From Brachycybe producta (lineage: Eukaryota > Arthropoda > Diplopoda > Playtdesmida > Andrognathidae), in the NCBI GenBank assembly GCA_036925085.1, contig JAUPFP010000014.1:3909501-3973500 (forward strand): DNA of 64,000 nucleotides, given 5' to 3'. The translations under genes and the position numbers were made by a program. The notes beneath the pieces are model-generated. The model had not been told where the DNA came from. It saw nothing but the letters and a program-made list of their open reading frames with translations, and searched no databases. Positions 12,180 to 23,257 of this stretch are shown one piece after another. Each line of letters begins with the position of its first letter. Position 1 is the first letter of the stretch.

Positions 12180-12637
12180 TGTTTCATGACGCCGCCATTT
12201 TTGTTTTTGCGTCACATGTCATTGGCCTTGACGTCACGCATGACTGTGATTGGTTGGAGTTGAATTTGCGCTCATGTCGCTCATTTTTTCTTCACTGTTT
12301 TCTAATGTGTGACGTAGTTAGTTTTTTTTCGCTCTTTTATCTCAATTCTTTTTTCGTTGGTATTGCATTGTGAATTTTTTTCTCTCCTACTGGAGCCTCC
12401 TCCTCCGACCTCAAATCAGCCTCAATGCCAATGTTGATGAGGACGGCGGCGTTTCGTTACGTTTGATACGGGTGATGGTGGCAACTCTCGATTCTGCTGC
12501 GTGTTGCAGCTTCTTCTTCTTCTTTACTAAGCTACCACCACCTCCATTTCTTTCTTCGTCTTTTTACGTCGTTTTATTCCATTTCTATTGAATAACATTG
12601 ATGACAATATTCATCGAAGAATGAGTTTGAACAATAA
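12180..12637 (+). promoter_or_regulatory. Candidate FOXO promoter / 5' untranslated exon
   Basis: This stretch is GC-richer than its surroundings, with CpG, GACGCCGCCATTTT (YY1-like) and TGACGTCA at 12229-12236. A plausible splice donor, AATAA|GTGAGG, lies at 12637/12638 and would pair with the acceptor TTCAG at 13995-13999 upstream of the FOXO ATG. The untranslated exon is inferred; no transcript evidence is available here. Confidence 0.35.
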
Positions 12638-13024
12638 GTGAGGTTTGTATTTTGTGATTGTTATGTTTCTCTGAGTAAATTGTGCGTTTCTTCGTGTGAA
12701 GAAGTTCCTTGAGTTGGAGTGTGTGGGGGGACCAAGAGGGAAGGAATACACCGCACGACTCTCTCTACTTTGCCCGTCCTTCTCCGTCGCTTGTTGCGGA
12801 TTTAACCCTTTTTCATCCCTTTCGAGCGGCCCCTTTTTTTTAACATCCTTGCGTGATCCTCATCTGGCCCATCGGCGCTCTCCTCCCCTTCCCTCCCTCC
12901 TTTCCCTCTCTTTCTCGGCACGAATATTTGTAATTAATGGAGCTCTCGCATATATTTTACTTCCTAGTGTGAAAATCCTACTTGATGGCGCACTTTAGTT
13001 GCTATGTGAACATTCCAATTAGTT

Positions 13025-13390
13025 GCTTCGAAAGTATTAAACGTTCCTAATTGCCTCCAAGTAGGAAGGTACAGATTTTAAGACAACTAGTTGCTGCAAA
13101 GACAAGTTCTGTTGTCAACAGTTAAGTTTTGCGACTAAAGTTACTAATTGCTTATCAGAGTGGTCCTAATTGCTCACAAAATGTTTCTCTAGTTGCTTTG
13201 AAAAGTAACGAACAACGTTCAGAGCAACTAGGTTGCTTTAGTCGCAGGACTTAACTGTTGACAACTGAACTTGCTTTGCAACTAGTTGCTTCTGTGAACG
13301 TTTCTAATTGCTGGAAACTTTTCTTCGTTGTTCTAGGAACAGTAAGACTTGAAATGTTTACTGCAACTAGGAACGTTGTTGGTTGTTGCA
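13025..13390. repeat. Foldback element just upstream of the FOXO start exon
   Basis: Words such as CAACTAGTTGCTGCAAAG, GTTGTCAACAGTTAAG and GCGACTAAAG on the left return inverted on the right (CTTTAGTCGC, CTTAACTGTTGACAAC, CTTTGCAACTAGTTGC). The arms are about 150 bp and diverged. No other copy was noticed. Confidence 0.7.
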
Positions 13391-13510
13391 TAACTTGTTG
13401 AGAGAGAACGTTCTTAAACGCTTGTTTCTGATGTTAAAAGTTGCTGAACAGCTGATTTTTTTTTTTTTTCAAAATCTGGTCATTATATAGTTTTAGAAAA
13501 GAGAAATTGA

Positions 13511-13684
13511 AAGTTTATTAAAAACTAGAATGGGTAGCTGTAACATTTTCATGTTTGATATCTTTCAAAATAAACTTTTTAGTAAACAAAAACATAACTA
13601 GCTTTATTTTGAAAAGACGATCAGCATGAAAATTGAGTTACCCTTCTAGTTTCTAAAACACTTTTCATAATAATCAGAGTTCAA
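13511..13684. repeat. Family A foldback element A6
   Basis: Opens TTATTAAAAACTAGAATGGG, closes ACCCTTCTAGTTTCTAAAAC, then the outer arm word ATAATCAGAGTTC. It ends about 310 bp before the FOXO coding exon. Confidence 0.85.
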
Positions 13685-13999
13685 GGTTCGTTCTAAGTTG
13701 CTCCGGACATTTAACAATTTTCTAAGAACGTTCTCAGGTAGTGAAATTCTAATTAAATTCATGGTTTTTAATCAGATTTTTTGTGCTTATTTACTAGGAA
13801 ATCATTTACAAACTTTTGGACTGGACTTAGAAGAGGTTAAAGGAGTTAGTTTTGGTTTCGTTTCAAAAAAAAAAGTGATCAAATTAAATCGAAAAAAAAA
13901 AAATCATCAAAAATTTCATTTAAATCCAAACTTATAAAACCGCGTTTTGTTTTAAAAAAAAAGTGAATTCGTGTTGTTTTTGTGTTAATTTGTGTTCAG

Positions 14000-14024
14000 T
14001 GAGAGAGAGAGAGAGAGTGACAAT
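14000..14024 (+). promoter_or_regulatory. FOXO leader with GA tract and start context
   Basis: The acceptor TTCAG ends at 13999, then comes a (GA)9-type run and the context ACAATATGG, whose ATG (14025) starts FOXO. An in-frame upstream ATG at 13992 would add [15 protein letters not shown] residues, but it lies before the likely acceptor. The homology-supported start is 14025. Confidence 0.55.
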
Positions 14025-14414
14025 ATGGACCCAGTGGATATCGACCCCACATTCGAGCCCCAACAGAGGGCTCGATCGAACACGTGGCCTCTTCCAAGGC
14101 CTGACAATTATGTTGAGAAGGACGACGGAGGTGAACAGGGAGCCTCAGGAGGAGGAGGAGGAGGTGGGTTAGGAGGAAATTCTCTTCAAGATGGAAAACT
14201 TCCTCCCGGAAGTGGAGATGCTAGTCATCTGCCAAAAAAGAACTCTTCTCGTAGGAATGCGTGGGGCAATATGTCTTACGCGGACCTTATCACTCAGGCC
14301 ATTCATAGTTGCCCTGATAAGAGGCTAACTCTTTCTCAGATCTATGATTGGATGGTTCAAAATGTACCTTACTTCAAAGATAAGGGCGATTCAAACAGTT
14401 CTGCAGGATGGAAG
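14025..14414 (+). CDS. FOXO: FOXO transcription factor, coding exon 1 (N terminus and first part of forkhead)
   Basis: FOXO proteins are forkhead activators that bind DAF-16-type sites and are exported from the nucleus after AKT phosphorylation. This exon encodes residues 1-130. It opens [14 protein letters not shown] and contains the first AKT/14-3-3 site RARSNT (Thr20) in [15 protein letters not shown] glycine run follows at about 42-48, coded by GGA/GGT repeats. From about residue 77 comes the forkhead domain: [27 protein letters not shown] and [17 protein letters not shown]. It ends in phase 0 at the donor AAG|GTAACG. The split after GWK is the conserved FOXO intron position. Start chosen because MDP(x)nEPQ matches arthropod FOXO N termini. 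Confidence 0.97.
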
Positions 14415-14442
14415 GTAACGTATTATTACAATTAATTAATAC

Positions 14443-14465
14443 AACCCCCCCCCCCCCCCCCCCCC
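14443..14465. repeat. Poly(C) run just inside the FOXO intron
   Basis: About 20 consecutive C, 30 bp after the splice donor. The exact length may be a sequencing estimate. Confidence 0.85.
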
Positions 14466-14584
14466 TTTTATGGCTGTCTTGTGTGTGACACGTGGTGTTT
14501 TCATCTTTACCCTTCTAGTCCCGAGCTACAGTTTTATCATGTTAGTAGGTAAAATGCATAATTATGAATTATTAAATTGTAAAT

Positions 14585-14830
14585 TAGTAAAAACTAGATG
14601 GGTAACTTCAATCATTGTTTTTAATGTTGATATCGTTTAAAATAAGCTTTTTTATGCAATTTTAGGCTATTTAATTTTAAAGTTGGCTCATTTTTTAAAC
14701 TTGAAAAATGAGCCAACTTTTAAGCAGACGATGTTTTTATTTTTTGTCTATAAATAGTTTATTTTGAAAGATAATGTCTCAAACATAAACGTGCTTTTGA
14801 GTAAACCTGTTCTAGTTTCTAATCCACTTT
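14585..14830. repeat. Family A foldback element A7
   Basis: Opens AAAAACTAGATGGGTAAC and closes TGTTCTAGTTTCTAA. The interior has GATATCGTTTAAAATAAGC. A separate ACCCTTCTAGTCCC half word lies just upstream at about 14507-14522. Confidence 0.75.
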
Positions 14831-14899
14831 CAATTTCATCTTCTGACATTGCGGAGGAATAACCAGAATTCCGACAAAATCACAGCTGTCTATAAAACA

Positions 14900-15141
14900 A
14901 GGTATAGTTGACTCACCGTAAGATGGAATTTTGTGACGTCAGAGGGGTTGACAAAAAAATTTAGAATTATGTCATTTTGTCTGTGTTTTTTTAAAAATAA
15001 AGATATAAACAAAAGAATGCCAAGAAACCAGTTTGTTTAAACATGTTGATAACAATTTTGCTATCAATTTGCTCATAATTTTGTTTTTGTTAACTCCTGT
15101 GACGTCACAAGCTTCATCTTATAGTCAAAAGCAACTATACA
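14900..15141. repeat. Inverted-repeat element with mirrored CRE motifs
   Basis: The left end GTATAGTTGACTCACCGTAA reappears inverted as AAGCAACTATAC at about 15130-15140. Each arm carries TGACGTCA (14934-14941 and 15100-15107) near GATGGAATTTTG/GATGAAGCTTG. About 240 bp; no coding content. Confidence 0.7.
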
Positions 15142-15867
15142 GAGAAAACTTCAGTTACAAGCAACTTATAGAAAAAAAATTGAAAAAAAAAAAACTTGCA
15201 ATTATTAATTAATTAATTAATTACAAAGAAATGTTGTGGAAAATTTGCAAAGAAAAAAAAATCTGGCAAAAATTTTTTTGAACAGATTTTATCACGATAT
15301 TGTTTCTTCTGTGATTCAACTGGTTGATTTTCTTAAAATGTACCCAACACCCCTATTATTTATTTTAATTTACACTATTGGACTCGACCACCTCTTTTTT
15401 TTTCTTTTCTTTCTCTTCTTTTTTTCATTCTTTCTATTAAATACGTCATACTTAATCAGCTGTTAGGAATAGAGACATTTCAAGTGTAAATGAGAAATGA
15501 GAGAGAGAGAGACTGGACACGTGCGCAACGGTGCCGCGCGTCTCTTGTTTCTCTCTCTAAATGGAAACGCACTAGGTTTATCTATCAATTAATTGTAACA
15601 ACAATGAACAGTTTAGAAACATGTGTGTGTGTGACGTGTTTGTAGGCGTCACACTGCAACGAAGGTGGTTTATGAAAAGCCGCGTTTATAGTTGGGTATT
15701 TAATGGTGACGTAACGTCCTCCACCTAATCAATCCTCTTCTTGATTTGCATTCAAATTGTGCACAGATGAGGACGTGACGATGATGAAACCAGTATTGGT
15801 TGCGTAATCTCTTCTACTCTCGCTTCATAATCTCTCTCTCTTCCAAAGAGAGAGAAAAATGGAAAAA
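15142..15867. other. Intron stretch without a gene
   Basis: A/T-rich with TTAA repeats near 15205 and T-rich tracts at 15395-15430. A CG-richer patch lies near 15515-15545. Nothing functional is recognised. Confidence 0.55.
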
Positions 15868-16074
15868 GAGGCAGTTAGAAATCGGTCAGAACTTCAGTTT
15901 GGCTCCGCCCTTGTTATGACGACCGGCAACCTCTAATTTGGTTTGTTGTGTGGTTCAACGTTGAAAAAAGGCGGAGCATGTGACGTCAGACTAACATAAC
16001 CAACCAATTAAAATTTGCTTTCGTCATAACGAGGGCAGAGCCAACTTGTGTTCGTCCCGATTTCTAACTGCTTG
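15868..16074. repeat. Family B MITE copy B1
   Basis: The ends GGCAGTTAGAAATCGGTC and the inverted CGATTTCTAACTGC bound mirrored GGCTCCGCCC/GGGCAGAGCC boxes and a central TGACGTCA. A moderately diverged copy; target duplication not clear. Confidence 0.88.
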
Positions 16075-16163
16075 TATTCAGAGAGAGAGAGAGTGGGATT
16101 TTTCTGGACGTTGCCATTTTTGTCCTTCTGTAGAATTTTCTTTTGGCCTTGCTTCTTTTTTTT

Positions 16164-16182
16164 GGGGGGGGGGGGGGGGGGG
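16164..16182. repeat. Poly(G) run
   Basis: About 18 consecutive G. Could form G-quadruplex DNA or be an assembly length estimate. Confidence 0.85.
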
Positions 16183-17578
16183 AGGTCCATATTCAAGATT
16201 GGAATTTTTGGGCAATTTGTTGAATTTTCATCCTAATGTTGAACCCTAGAGGCTTTTAAAATAAACTTAGGTTTTATCTTAAATATTCTTTGAACGGAGA
16301 GAATTTGTTTCTTTTTTGCTTAACTTGGAACTGTGTTCTCAAGAGAGAGTACAAGTGCCAAGTTTTATTTCTTGAATTTGAGCCTTAAGTAAGAGCTTTT
16401 CTTGGCGATTAATATCTTTATTTCAATTATATCTTGAAATTTTTTTTTCCTGTTCGTTTAAATGAACGTTTTTTAAACTTATTTTCGGCCCACGAAGCAC
16501 ATAGGTTTTTTTGAGCTTTATGAGCCTGATAAGTGTGCTGGGCCCACTGTAACAATCTTGTGGGCTGATCTGGGCTCCAACTCCGAATGTAAGTCTTCAT
16601 TTTGAAGTATTTCGTTTTAAAAGTACATGTGATTGTACTAAAAACTAGAAGAGTAAAACGAAAATAAAAACATTTTATAAAAAGTTTCTAAGAAAACTTG
16701 CGGAACTTTTGAGTAAAAAAAATTCTTTCTAAAGGAAAAGGGCGGGGGATGTTTAAAAAGTTCTTCAACTTTTAAAACTATTATCAGAAATTCTCGTCTT
16801 TTTTTTTTTTTTTCAATTAATACACCCATGATGATGATGATATTGATAATAATATAATAATATGGAAAATTTCGCCACTTTTCCTTTTTTTTTAATGAGA
16901 AGAAGAGAATAGAGAAGGATGAGAAGAAGGACACGTGGGCCAACTTTAATAATAACTATAATAATCCGGTGGTGGCCTCCAATCTCATGTCATGCATTGG
17001 ACCAATTAATACTTTTATAATACAAACAATCCTTTTCCCTATATATATTTATACAGAGAAAGGCGCTTTCTCATTGTGCAAATTGTACTTTTTTTTTTCT
17101 CCTCCCCTCCCCCCCCCCCCCCCTCCTCCCGACCCTCAGATTAAATTGTGTACTTTTTAAAGCCTCACTTGAAACACATTTACTCACATGTGTTTCTATT
17201 AACACTGAAGTATAGAAGGATTAAAAAGAACGACTACAGCGCCCTCTTCTTTAACTGTGCTCTACATATACAACAACATATCAATCGAGATACATTTTAT
17301 CTCAAATGTCAGGGTTTTTTTTAAAACATTCTCTCTTATCTCATTTAATATATTATTTATAAAAAAAAAGGGTTAAAATCCATTACTTTTAAATATAAAA
17401 GGTTAAAGAGGGTTGAACCAGTCAGTAAGGTGGTCACCTTTGAACTCTTGATAATTGAGAGCTCAGTTTTCTTTTTTTGTGTAAGTTTTTTTTTTTTGAG
17501 CGGTGAAGAGGTATGTAGTTAAGAACACCCGCATTTGTCCTGCGAATAGGCTTCAATGTTTTGTGGGTCACGTGGTGT
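16183..17578. other. Intron stretch with a half copy of family A
   Basis: A family W fragment (CAAGTGCCAAGTTTTATTTC) lies at 16345-16385 and a lone family A opening arm (AAAAACTAGAAGAGTAAAAC) at 16639-16658. There is a C run at 17108-17122 and a CTCF-like ACAGCGCCCTCTTCT at 17236-17250. No gene is seen. Confidence 0.55.
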
Positions 17579-17776
17579 ACAAGGCAGTTAGAAATCGGTC
17601 AGAACTTCAGTTGGCTCCGCCCTTGTTATGACAACCGGCAACTTCTAATTTGGTTTGTTGTGTGGTTCGACGTTGAAAAGGGCGGAGCATGTGACGTCAG
17701 ACTACATAACCAACCAATTAGTCGTCATAAAAAGGGCGGAGCCAACTGAAGTTCTGACCGATTTCTAACTGCCTGT
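17579..17776. repeat. Family B MITE copy B2
   Basis: Starts ACAAGGCAGTTAGAAATCGG and ends CGATTTCTAACTGCCTGT. Imperfect flanking repeat CGTGGTGT / CGTGGTCT. Mirrored GGCTCCGCCC boxes and TGACGTCA inside. Confidence 0.92.
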
Positions 17777-17826
17777 CGTGGTCTTCTTGTCAGTGAGTGT
17801 GCGCGTGTTATCTTCGGAATATATAT

Positions 17827-18004
17827 GTTACTTGTCAATCTGCGGAATCAGTCAATCTGCAAAACAACCAAACATGCTAGTGAATCTGCAAAATTCATTA
17901 CCTAAAATGTATTGAATTTTGCAGATTCTCACTCGCATGTTTGGTAGTTTTGCAGATTGCTTAGGCAATTTGCAGATTGTCTGATTCCGTAGATTGACAG
18001 TAAC
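17827..18004. repeat. Foldback element with CAATCTGC repeats
   Basis: TTACTTGTCAATCTGCGGAA on the left mirrors TTCCGTAGATTGACAGTAA on the right. The inner words TCTGCAAAACAACCAAACAT and AATCTGCAAAATTCA are mirrored too. About 178 bp. Confidence 0.85.
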
Positions 18005-18180
18005 GCATTGAACTTAATTGTTAGATATGGTTACAAACAATAAATCTCTAGTTTCTGTCACCATTCATAGCGAGAGATATGAAAATTCGGGTTGGTTCCA
18101 TTCTGTGACTGAGATTTCATAGAGGGGGGAGGAGGGTTGGTTTCGTAACACACATTTTATTAATATATGGAAAGAAAATA

Positions 18181-18376
18181 AAGGTCCAAATTCAAGAAGA
18201 AAACTTAGCGCTTTTGAACCCTTCTTAATCTAAAAGAAAAGAAGAGGTTCTAAACGTTGAACAAAATACCATCTTTAAAAAAGTGCTATTTTTTATATGT
18301 TGGATGCCTGTTTCACAAAGAGAGAGAGAGAGAGGGTTCAAGTGCTAAAGAGAGTATCCTTCTTGAATTTGGACCC
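18181..18376. repeat. Family W foldback element
   Basis: AGGTCCAAATTCAAGAAG on the left returns inverted as TTCTTGAATTTGGACC. The inner AGCGCTTTTGAACCC mirrors GGGTTCAAGTGCT. Fragments of this family recur near 16345, 18440, 26110, 26240, 26515, 27917, 36155-36285, 51910, 55018, 55600 and 55938. Confidence 0.8.
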
Positions 18377-18439
18377 TACATACAAACATACTTTTTATCA
18401 AAATTCAAGTAGTTGCTGTCTCAGCAATGAAATTCTAAG

Positions 18440-19040
18440 GTCCAAATTCAAGATGGAAAACTTTTAAATCCTGTTCAAGAATACTCGATGTGGTGGAACT
18501 CTGGTTTTTGAAGGTTAAAGTTCAAGGGTAAGTTTCTGGTTGAATTGATTTAAATCACGTTGATTTTAATCGGGGAAAAAAAATCATTTTTTCGATTAAA
18601 ATCAAACGTGATTTAAATAAAAAAAAATTGATAACGAAATCAAGTGATTTAGAAATCACATTTTGATAAAAAAAAATAATTTCAGAATTTTTCTGAAAAA
18701 TGAATTTATGAAATTTTTAAATAATTCCCGCAAAAAATCTGATTTAAATCAAATCCGATATTTTTTTAAAAAAAAAATCCTGATTTTCAGATGATTTTAC
18801 AGAAATTAAAGGATCAATAAAGGGGTTTGACCTTTTGATTGACCCCATGGTCAGAATGAATTAATTGAAATTTTTTTTATGAATTTAGACCATTTCTTTT
18901 AGCCTCCCCTCTTTTTTTCTCCCGCCCTCTTGTCCTTATTTGGGCCTTGAAATACATGGGGCCTATTTTTAGCACTGACCCCCAAAAAGAGAAACTTTTT
19001 TCTTCTTTTTTTTAAAAGGCGTACAGAAAACTTATGTAAT
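18440..19040. other. Intron stretch, mostly a TTTAAATCA-rich inverted repeat
   Basis: Between about 18540 and 18790 the words GATTTAAATCACGTTGATTT and AAATCAAACGTGATTTAAAT form a low-complexity foldback. The rest is AT-rich with no gene. Confidence 0.5.
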
Positions 19041-19046
19041 TTTCAA

Positions 19047-19132
19047 TGAAAAGGACTGTTTAGAGGCTAGAATCTAGAACCGACGCTTGGTTATACACGA
19101 TATCCTCTAAACAGTCTTTTTGATTGAAAATT
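19047..19132. repeat. Solo small palindrome of the GTTTAGAGGCTAGA type
   Basis: AGGACTGTTTAGAGGCTAGA on the left mirrors CCTCTAAACAGTCTTTTTG on the right. The same palindrome forms the inner part of the family D elements, so it appears to move, or to have been captured, independently. Confidence 0.65.
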
Positions 19133-19187
19133 GCATAATTTTCCGCGCTTTTCTTTTTGATTATTTATTTTTTGTCTTTCGATATCA

Positions 19188-19250
19188 AAATGAAGAGAAG
19201 AAACTAGAAAGTGAGTTACCGTTCTAGTTTCTAAAACGTTTTCTCTTCAT
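19188..19250. repeat. Collapsed family A copy A9
   Basis: The two tips (AGAAACTAGAAAG and its complement) are almost back to back with hardly any interior, flanked by mirrored GAAGAGAA/TTCTCTTC outer arms. This looks like an internal deletion that left only the tips. Confidence 0.7.
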
Positions 19251-20252
19251 TTTTGCACCTGAAATTCAGAATAATTAAGGGTTCGAGAGGAGAGAGTGGC
19301 CCCGTTTACACTTTAAAAACCGCCTTAAAAATAGTTTTTCCTTTTTTTTTAACGGCATTTTTTTTTTGTTAAAAAAATAATTTATTCAAAAAAATATTCA
19401 ATAGACTTTTTAATTATTTTTTCAAACTTTTCTGAGAATCTTTTTCTTCTCTTTTTGAATTGTGAAGAAACAAAAGAAAGAAAAAAATGTTACGGAATTT
19501 TGATGACGTCATTTGGATGTAATTAAAAAAAAAATATGATAAGAAAAAGGAATTGGAAAAGTTTTCGTTTTTGTGGATCAAGGTTTTTTTAATTGACGCT
19601 TTTTTCATTACTAATATTATTATTATTGGTTAGTAAATAGGCAAAATGTATCGATTTTTTTAGGTCAAAACTGATGGTGTTTTAAATGTCTCTTTAGGTC
19701 TTTTTTTTATTTAATTGAAATGTTTGAAAAGTGGTGTAAATATTGTGCTTTTTTGGTTATTGTTTATTGAGGGGGGAACTTCTTAATGGGTTTTAATAGG
19801 TGAAACGGGGCGGATTTTTAAGTAATTTGGTGGTTAATTTTTTAATGTTATTAAAACCAACAATAAATATAATTTAATTAACCTGCATTTCGTCAGGTGG
19901 CGCCACTTTTAAAACTATTAATCCAAAGTTTCACTTTATTCAGGGTAGCTCATCATCATTTTAGGTTGACTTAAAGGTAAACTGTGTTAAGTCACAAAAC
20001 CTAAATTTTACAAGGGGGAGAGAGAGTCAATGGAAAGTTTTTCTCTTCATTGAATTGGACTTAACATGGTATACCACCATCCTAGTGGCCGATGTGTAGA
20101 ACTGTGGACTTAACACTATTTACTACTGACAAGCTGATTCATAATATGTAAAATATCGTGCTTTAAAAAAAAGTAATGTGACTTAACACAGTTTACCTCT
20201 ATGGCACTCATGGATATCTTTTTGTTTTTGTTTCTAATCTCAACTTTTATTT

Positions 20253-20458
20253 ACAGGTAATTAGAAAACGGGATAAACAGACGTTTGCTCCGCCCTTTTT
20301 ATGACGATCGACAACTTCTAATTGGTTGGTTATGTAGTCTGACGTCACATGCTACGCCTTTTTCAACATCGAACCCGACAACAAACCAATTAGAAGTTGC
20401 CGTTCGTCATAAAAAGGGCGGAGCCAACGTCTGTTTATCCCGTTTTCTAATTGCCTGT
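20253..20458. repeat. Family B MITE copy B3
   Basis: Starts ACAGGTAATTAGAAAACGGG and ends CCGTTTTCTAATTGCCTGT. Mirrored CTCCGCCC/GGGCGGAG boxes and TGACGTCA. Confidence 0.93.
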
Positions 20459-20603
20459 ACTTCTAATTGGTTGGTTATGTAGTCTGACGTCACATGTTCC
20501 GATCGTTTTCAACGTTGAACCATACAACAAACCAATTAGAAGTTGCTGGTCGTTATAAAAAGGGCGGAGCCATCTTCTGTTCATTCCGTTTTCTAATTGC
20601 CTG
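20459..20603. repeat. Truncated tandem family B copy B3b
   Basis: Abuts B3 directly and lacks the opening ~55 bp. It begins inside the element at ACTTCTAATTGGTTGGTTA and ends TTCTAATTGCCTG. The pair looks like a tandem duplication or unequal exchange within the element. Confidence 0.85.
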
Positions 20604-21489
20604 GTTTTTTGAAGAAGGAAGTTTTTTTTAATTTTATAAAAGAATTTCTTAAGTTTTTTTTAAAAAAAATATAAGTAAAATGTATGTTTTTAACTAGCAA
20701 ATGCTTTTTATTTGTATTTGTTGCACTTGTAGCTGCTGCACTTGAGGGATATTTTTAGTTTTCTCTCTCTCTCTCTCTCTCTCTCTCCAAATTGCGTCAT
20801 TATTTCTTCTTAATTTCTCATTCTCTCACTCCTTCTTTTAAGTCCATCTCTCTCTCTTTCTCGTGTTGTGTGGCCTTGAACACCTTTCTCTCTCTTTCTG
20901 TCATTCATTCTATCTCGCCTGTTGCGTGTTCTTGGCCCATGTCATAACCATAATACGAATCATTGATTTTTCTGCCTATCTTTCTATCTATATGTGTGTG
21001 TGTGTGTGATATGGGCAACCTAAAACCACTGTTGAAATAGACATTTTTGTGATATGAGTTTGTTGGGTTTTTGTGAGAACTTTTCAGGTGTATTATGTAT
21101 CTTCTATTATTATATTTATGATTATAAAAGTTGTTTCAGTCGCAGCAGCGCCCCCTTTTATATTAAAATGAACTCTTCTAGTTATATTGCATGTTCAGGT
21201 GTACTTTATAATAATAATAATAATAGTAATAGTAATAATAATAATAATAATAATAATGTAGTATAATAAGTTAACGAGTAAAATTGTACTTTGAGGACAA
21301 CAGTTGAAATAGCATGAATTGCATTTTGATATTAAATAACTAACACTAAAAATAACTATGCAGTTAGAACTTGTTTAGAGGCTACATTTGAAATACAATC
21401 TCTGCATTTTAACATGGTTCATACTAACAGCTGATTTTTCGAAGAACTCTTTTGCTTTCAAGGAGAGAGCAAACTAGAAATTGGGTTTT
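20604..21489. other. Intron stretch with microsatellites
   Basis: (CT)13-type run at 20761-20788 and (TG)n near 20994-21010. A CTCF-like GCAGCGCCCCCTTTT lies at 21145-21159, (TAA/TAG)n at 21209-21257, and a lone TTTAGAGGCTA tip near 21372. No gene. Confidence 0.6.
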
Positions 21490-21490
21490 T

Positions 21491-21588
21491 TTTTTAGAAA
21501 CTAGAAAGGGTAGCTTCATTACTTTAAAATTTACTTTAAATAAAATTAGAAATATCAATATGAAAACGTTCTTCTAGTTTCTAAATCC
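21491..21588. repeat. Short family A copy A10
   Basis: Opens TTTTTAGAAACTAGAAAGGG and closes CTTCTAGTTTCTAAAT with about 60 bp between. An internally shortened copy. Confidence 0.75.
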
Positions 21589-21622
21589 AGGCTTGCAACC
21601 AGCAACAGTTGCTGGTGATATT

Positions 21623-21818
21623 ACAGGCATCTCTGCCCAGCAGTAAAATTTTGTTAGCTCCGCCCCCTTTTATGAGCGTCAGACAAAATATGAACCAATT
21701 AGAAATTGAAAAGGGCGGGGCATGTGACATCAGACCAAGTAACAAACCAATTAGAAATTGATGGCGCTTATAGAAGGGCGGAGCCGACAAAATTTTACTG
21801 CTGGGCAGATATGCCTGT
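21623..21818. repeat. Family B subfamily II copy B4
   Basis: Ends ACAGGCATCTCTGCCCAGCA and its complement TGCTGGGCAGATATGCCTGT. Inner ATGAGCGTCAGAC, AACCAATTAGAAATTGA and mirrored GCTCCGCCCC. Flanks GGTGATATT / GGTGACACT look like a decayed 9-bp target duplication. Confidence 0.9.
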
Positions 21819-22124
21819 GGTGACACTACACTAGCGCCACCTGCTGCATTTGCAGGCACCAAATAAGTAGTTGCCAGCAGTTGTAAGTGGATGTTGCCGC
21901 TCTGCTCAGTCTCATTGAGGAGGAGGAGAACAAGCAACTATTATGTTCCAGCAACCCCACTTTCTTGTCATGTGATCAGGATTTTTGGTTGCTGGTTGCT
22001 CGCTCATTTATTTCCCTAATTTGTGACCCAACCTTTGAAACACTTTCTAGTTTTAATTTTTCTCTCCTGAAAGACAGAATAAACAGAGAGATGTGTAAAC
22101 ACACCTAATTGGAGGTTGTTCTTC

Positions 22125-22319
22125 ACTGGTATCTGTAGACAGCATCAGAATATATTTTGGCTCCGCCCTTTTATGAGCGTTAGACCAAATATTAACCAAT
22201 TAGAAATAAAAAGGGCGGAGCATGTGACATCAGATCCAGTAACAAACCAATTAGAAATTGATGATGCTCATAAAAGGGCGGAGCCAAAGAAAAATCTGAA
22301 GCTGTCTACAGAAGCCTGT
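22125..22319. repeat. Family B subfamily II copy B5
   Basis: Ends near ATCTGTAGACAGCATCAGA and TGTCTACAGAAGCCTGT. GGCTCCGCCC boxes mirrored; TGACATCA in place of TGACGTCA. Imperfect flanking repeat GTTGTTCTTC / GTTGCTGTTC. Confidence 0.88.
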
Positions 22320-22344
22320 GTTGCTGTTCTACTACTAATGTCAA

Positions 22345-22920
22345 TCGTGAAAATGCTAGCCTCTAAACAGTCTCCTTAATCCATTTTTTTTGGATATACA
22401 ATAAAGACATTGAGATAGATAGATAGATAAGGGAACTTTAATTTAACAAGGAATTTAAATCGCGATTTTAAGTCAAACAATCTCGTTAAGAGAGAGAGAG
22501 AGAGATAGATAGATAGAGAGAGACTGACGTAGTTAATGTTTGTCACAAGTGAAAGATAGAGGGAGTGAGTGAAAAAGATAGAATTGAGATAAGAGGCTAG
22601 AAAGACCTTCGTCCTTGAGTGCAACACACATAATGGTTGTTGTGTCAGGATAAATATAATAAAAAAATGTGCCACAAAGTGCAAACGAAACCACAAACTT
22701 AAATTTTTATCTCTCACTCACTCACTCAGGCTTTCTCTCCCTCCTCCCCCCTCCCCTTTATACTTTCTCAAAACTCGGCTTCTTAACGCTTTTATTATTT
22801 ATATTTTGGGACCTTATCTCATATTTCTTTTTATCCTCTCTGAAGACGCCATTTCTTTTATGTATAATGATACCGTCAATTTTATATTGCACGCGAATTC
22901 TGAAGAGTTTTTAGTGGGAT
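22345..22920. other. Intron stretch with GATA/GA microsatellites
   Basis: A lone CTAGCCTCTAAACAGTC tip at 22357-22374, GATA repeats at 22412-22430, GA/GATA at 22491-22522 and C-rich patches at 22740-22760. No gene recognised. Confidence 0.55.
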
Positions 22921-22960
22921 GTCTTAGGCGCATATAGTACGTTCTAGGTGACGTTTGCAA

Positions 22961-23131
22961 GACAGCAATGTCTTCACTTCCGTTTTGCACTTCGAATTAA
23001 TATAATAAGCAAAATGAGCGAAGTTTTGAGGTTTTCCTAATAGGTGCTTATAAAACGATCTGCAAATTACAATAGTTTGGGTACGATTAGTTCGCAGTGA
23101 GGTTAACAGGACAACAATGTCTTCACTTCCG
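22961..23131. repeat. Direct repeat pair about 149 bp apart
   Basis: CAATGTCTTCACTTCCG occurs at 22966-22982 and again at 23115-23131, with similar flanks. Possibly a diverged local duplication. Confidence 0.5.
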
Positions 23132-23257
23132 GTATAGATAATTCAGTGTTGTCTTATTTGAGGTGTTTCTACGCATGTTGTTGTTCTGATTGAAGCGTTG
23201 TCTCAACTGTTACTTCAACTTTGGACGACGTTTCAGAAAAGGAAATTTTGTTAAACA

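Noticed and set aside
12696-12998. 100-codon plus-strand frame upstream of FOXO
   Set aside because: Overlaps the probable promoter/5' region; composition follows CT-rich DNA and no conserved motif is seen.
13992-14024. Upstream in-frame ATG as the FOXO start
   Set aside because: It precedes a likely splice acceptor, and the added residues come from a GA microsatellite; homology begins at MDP.
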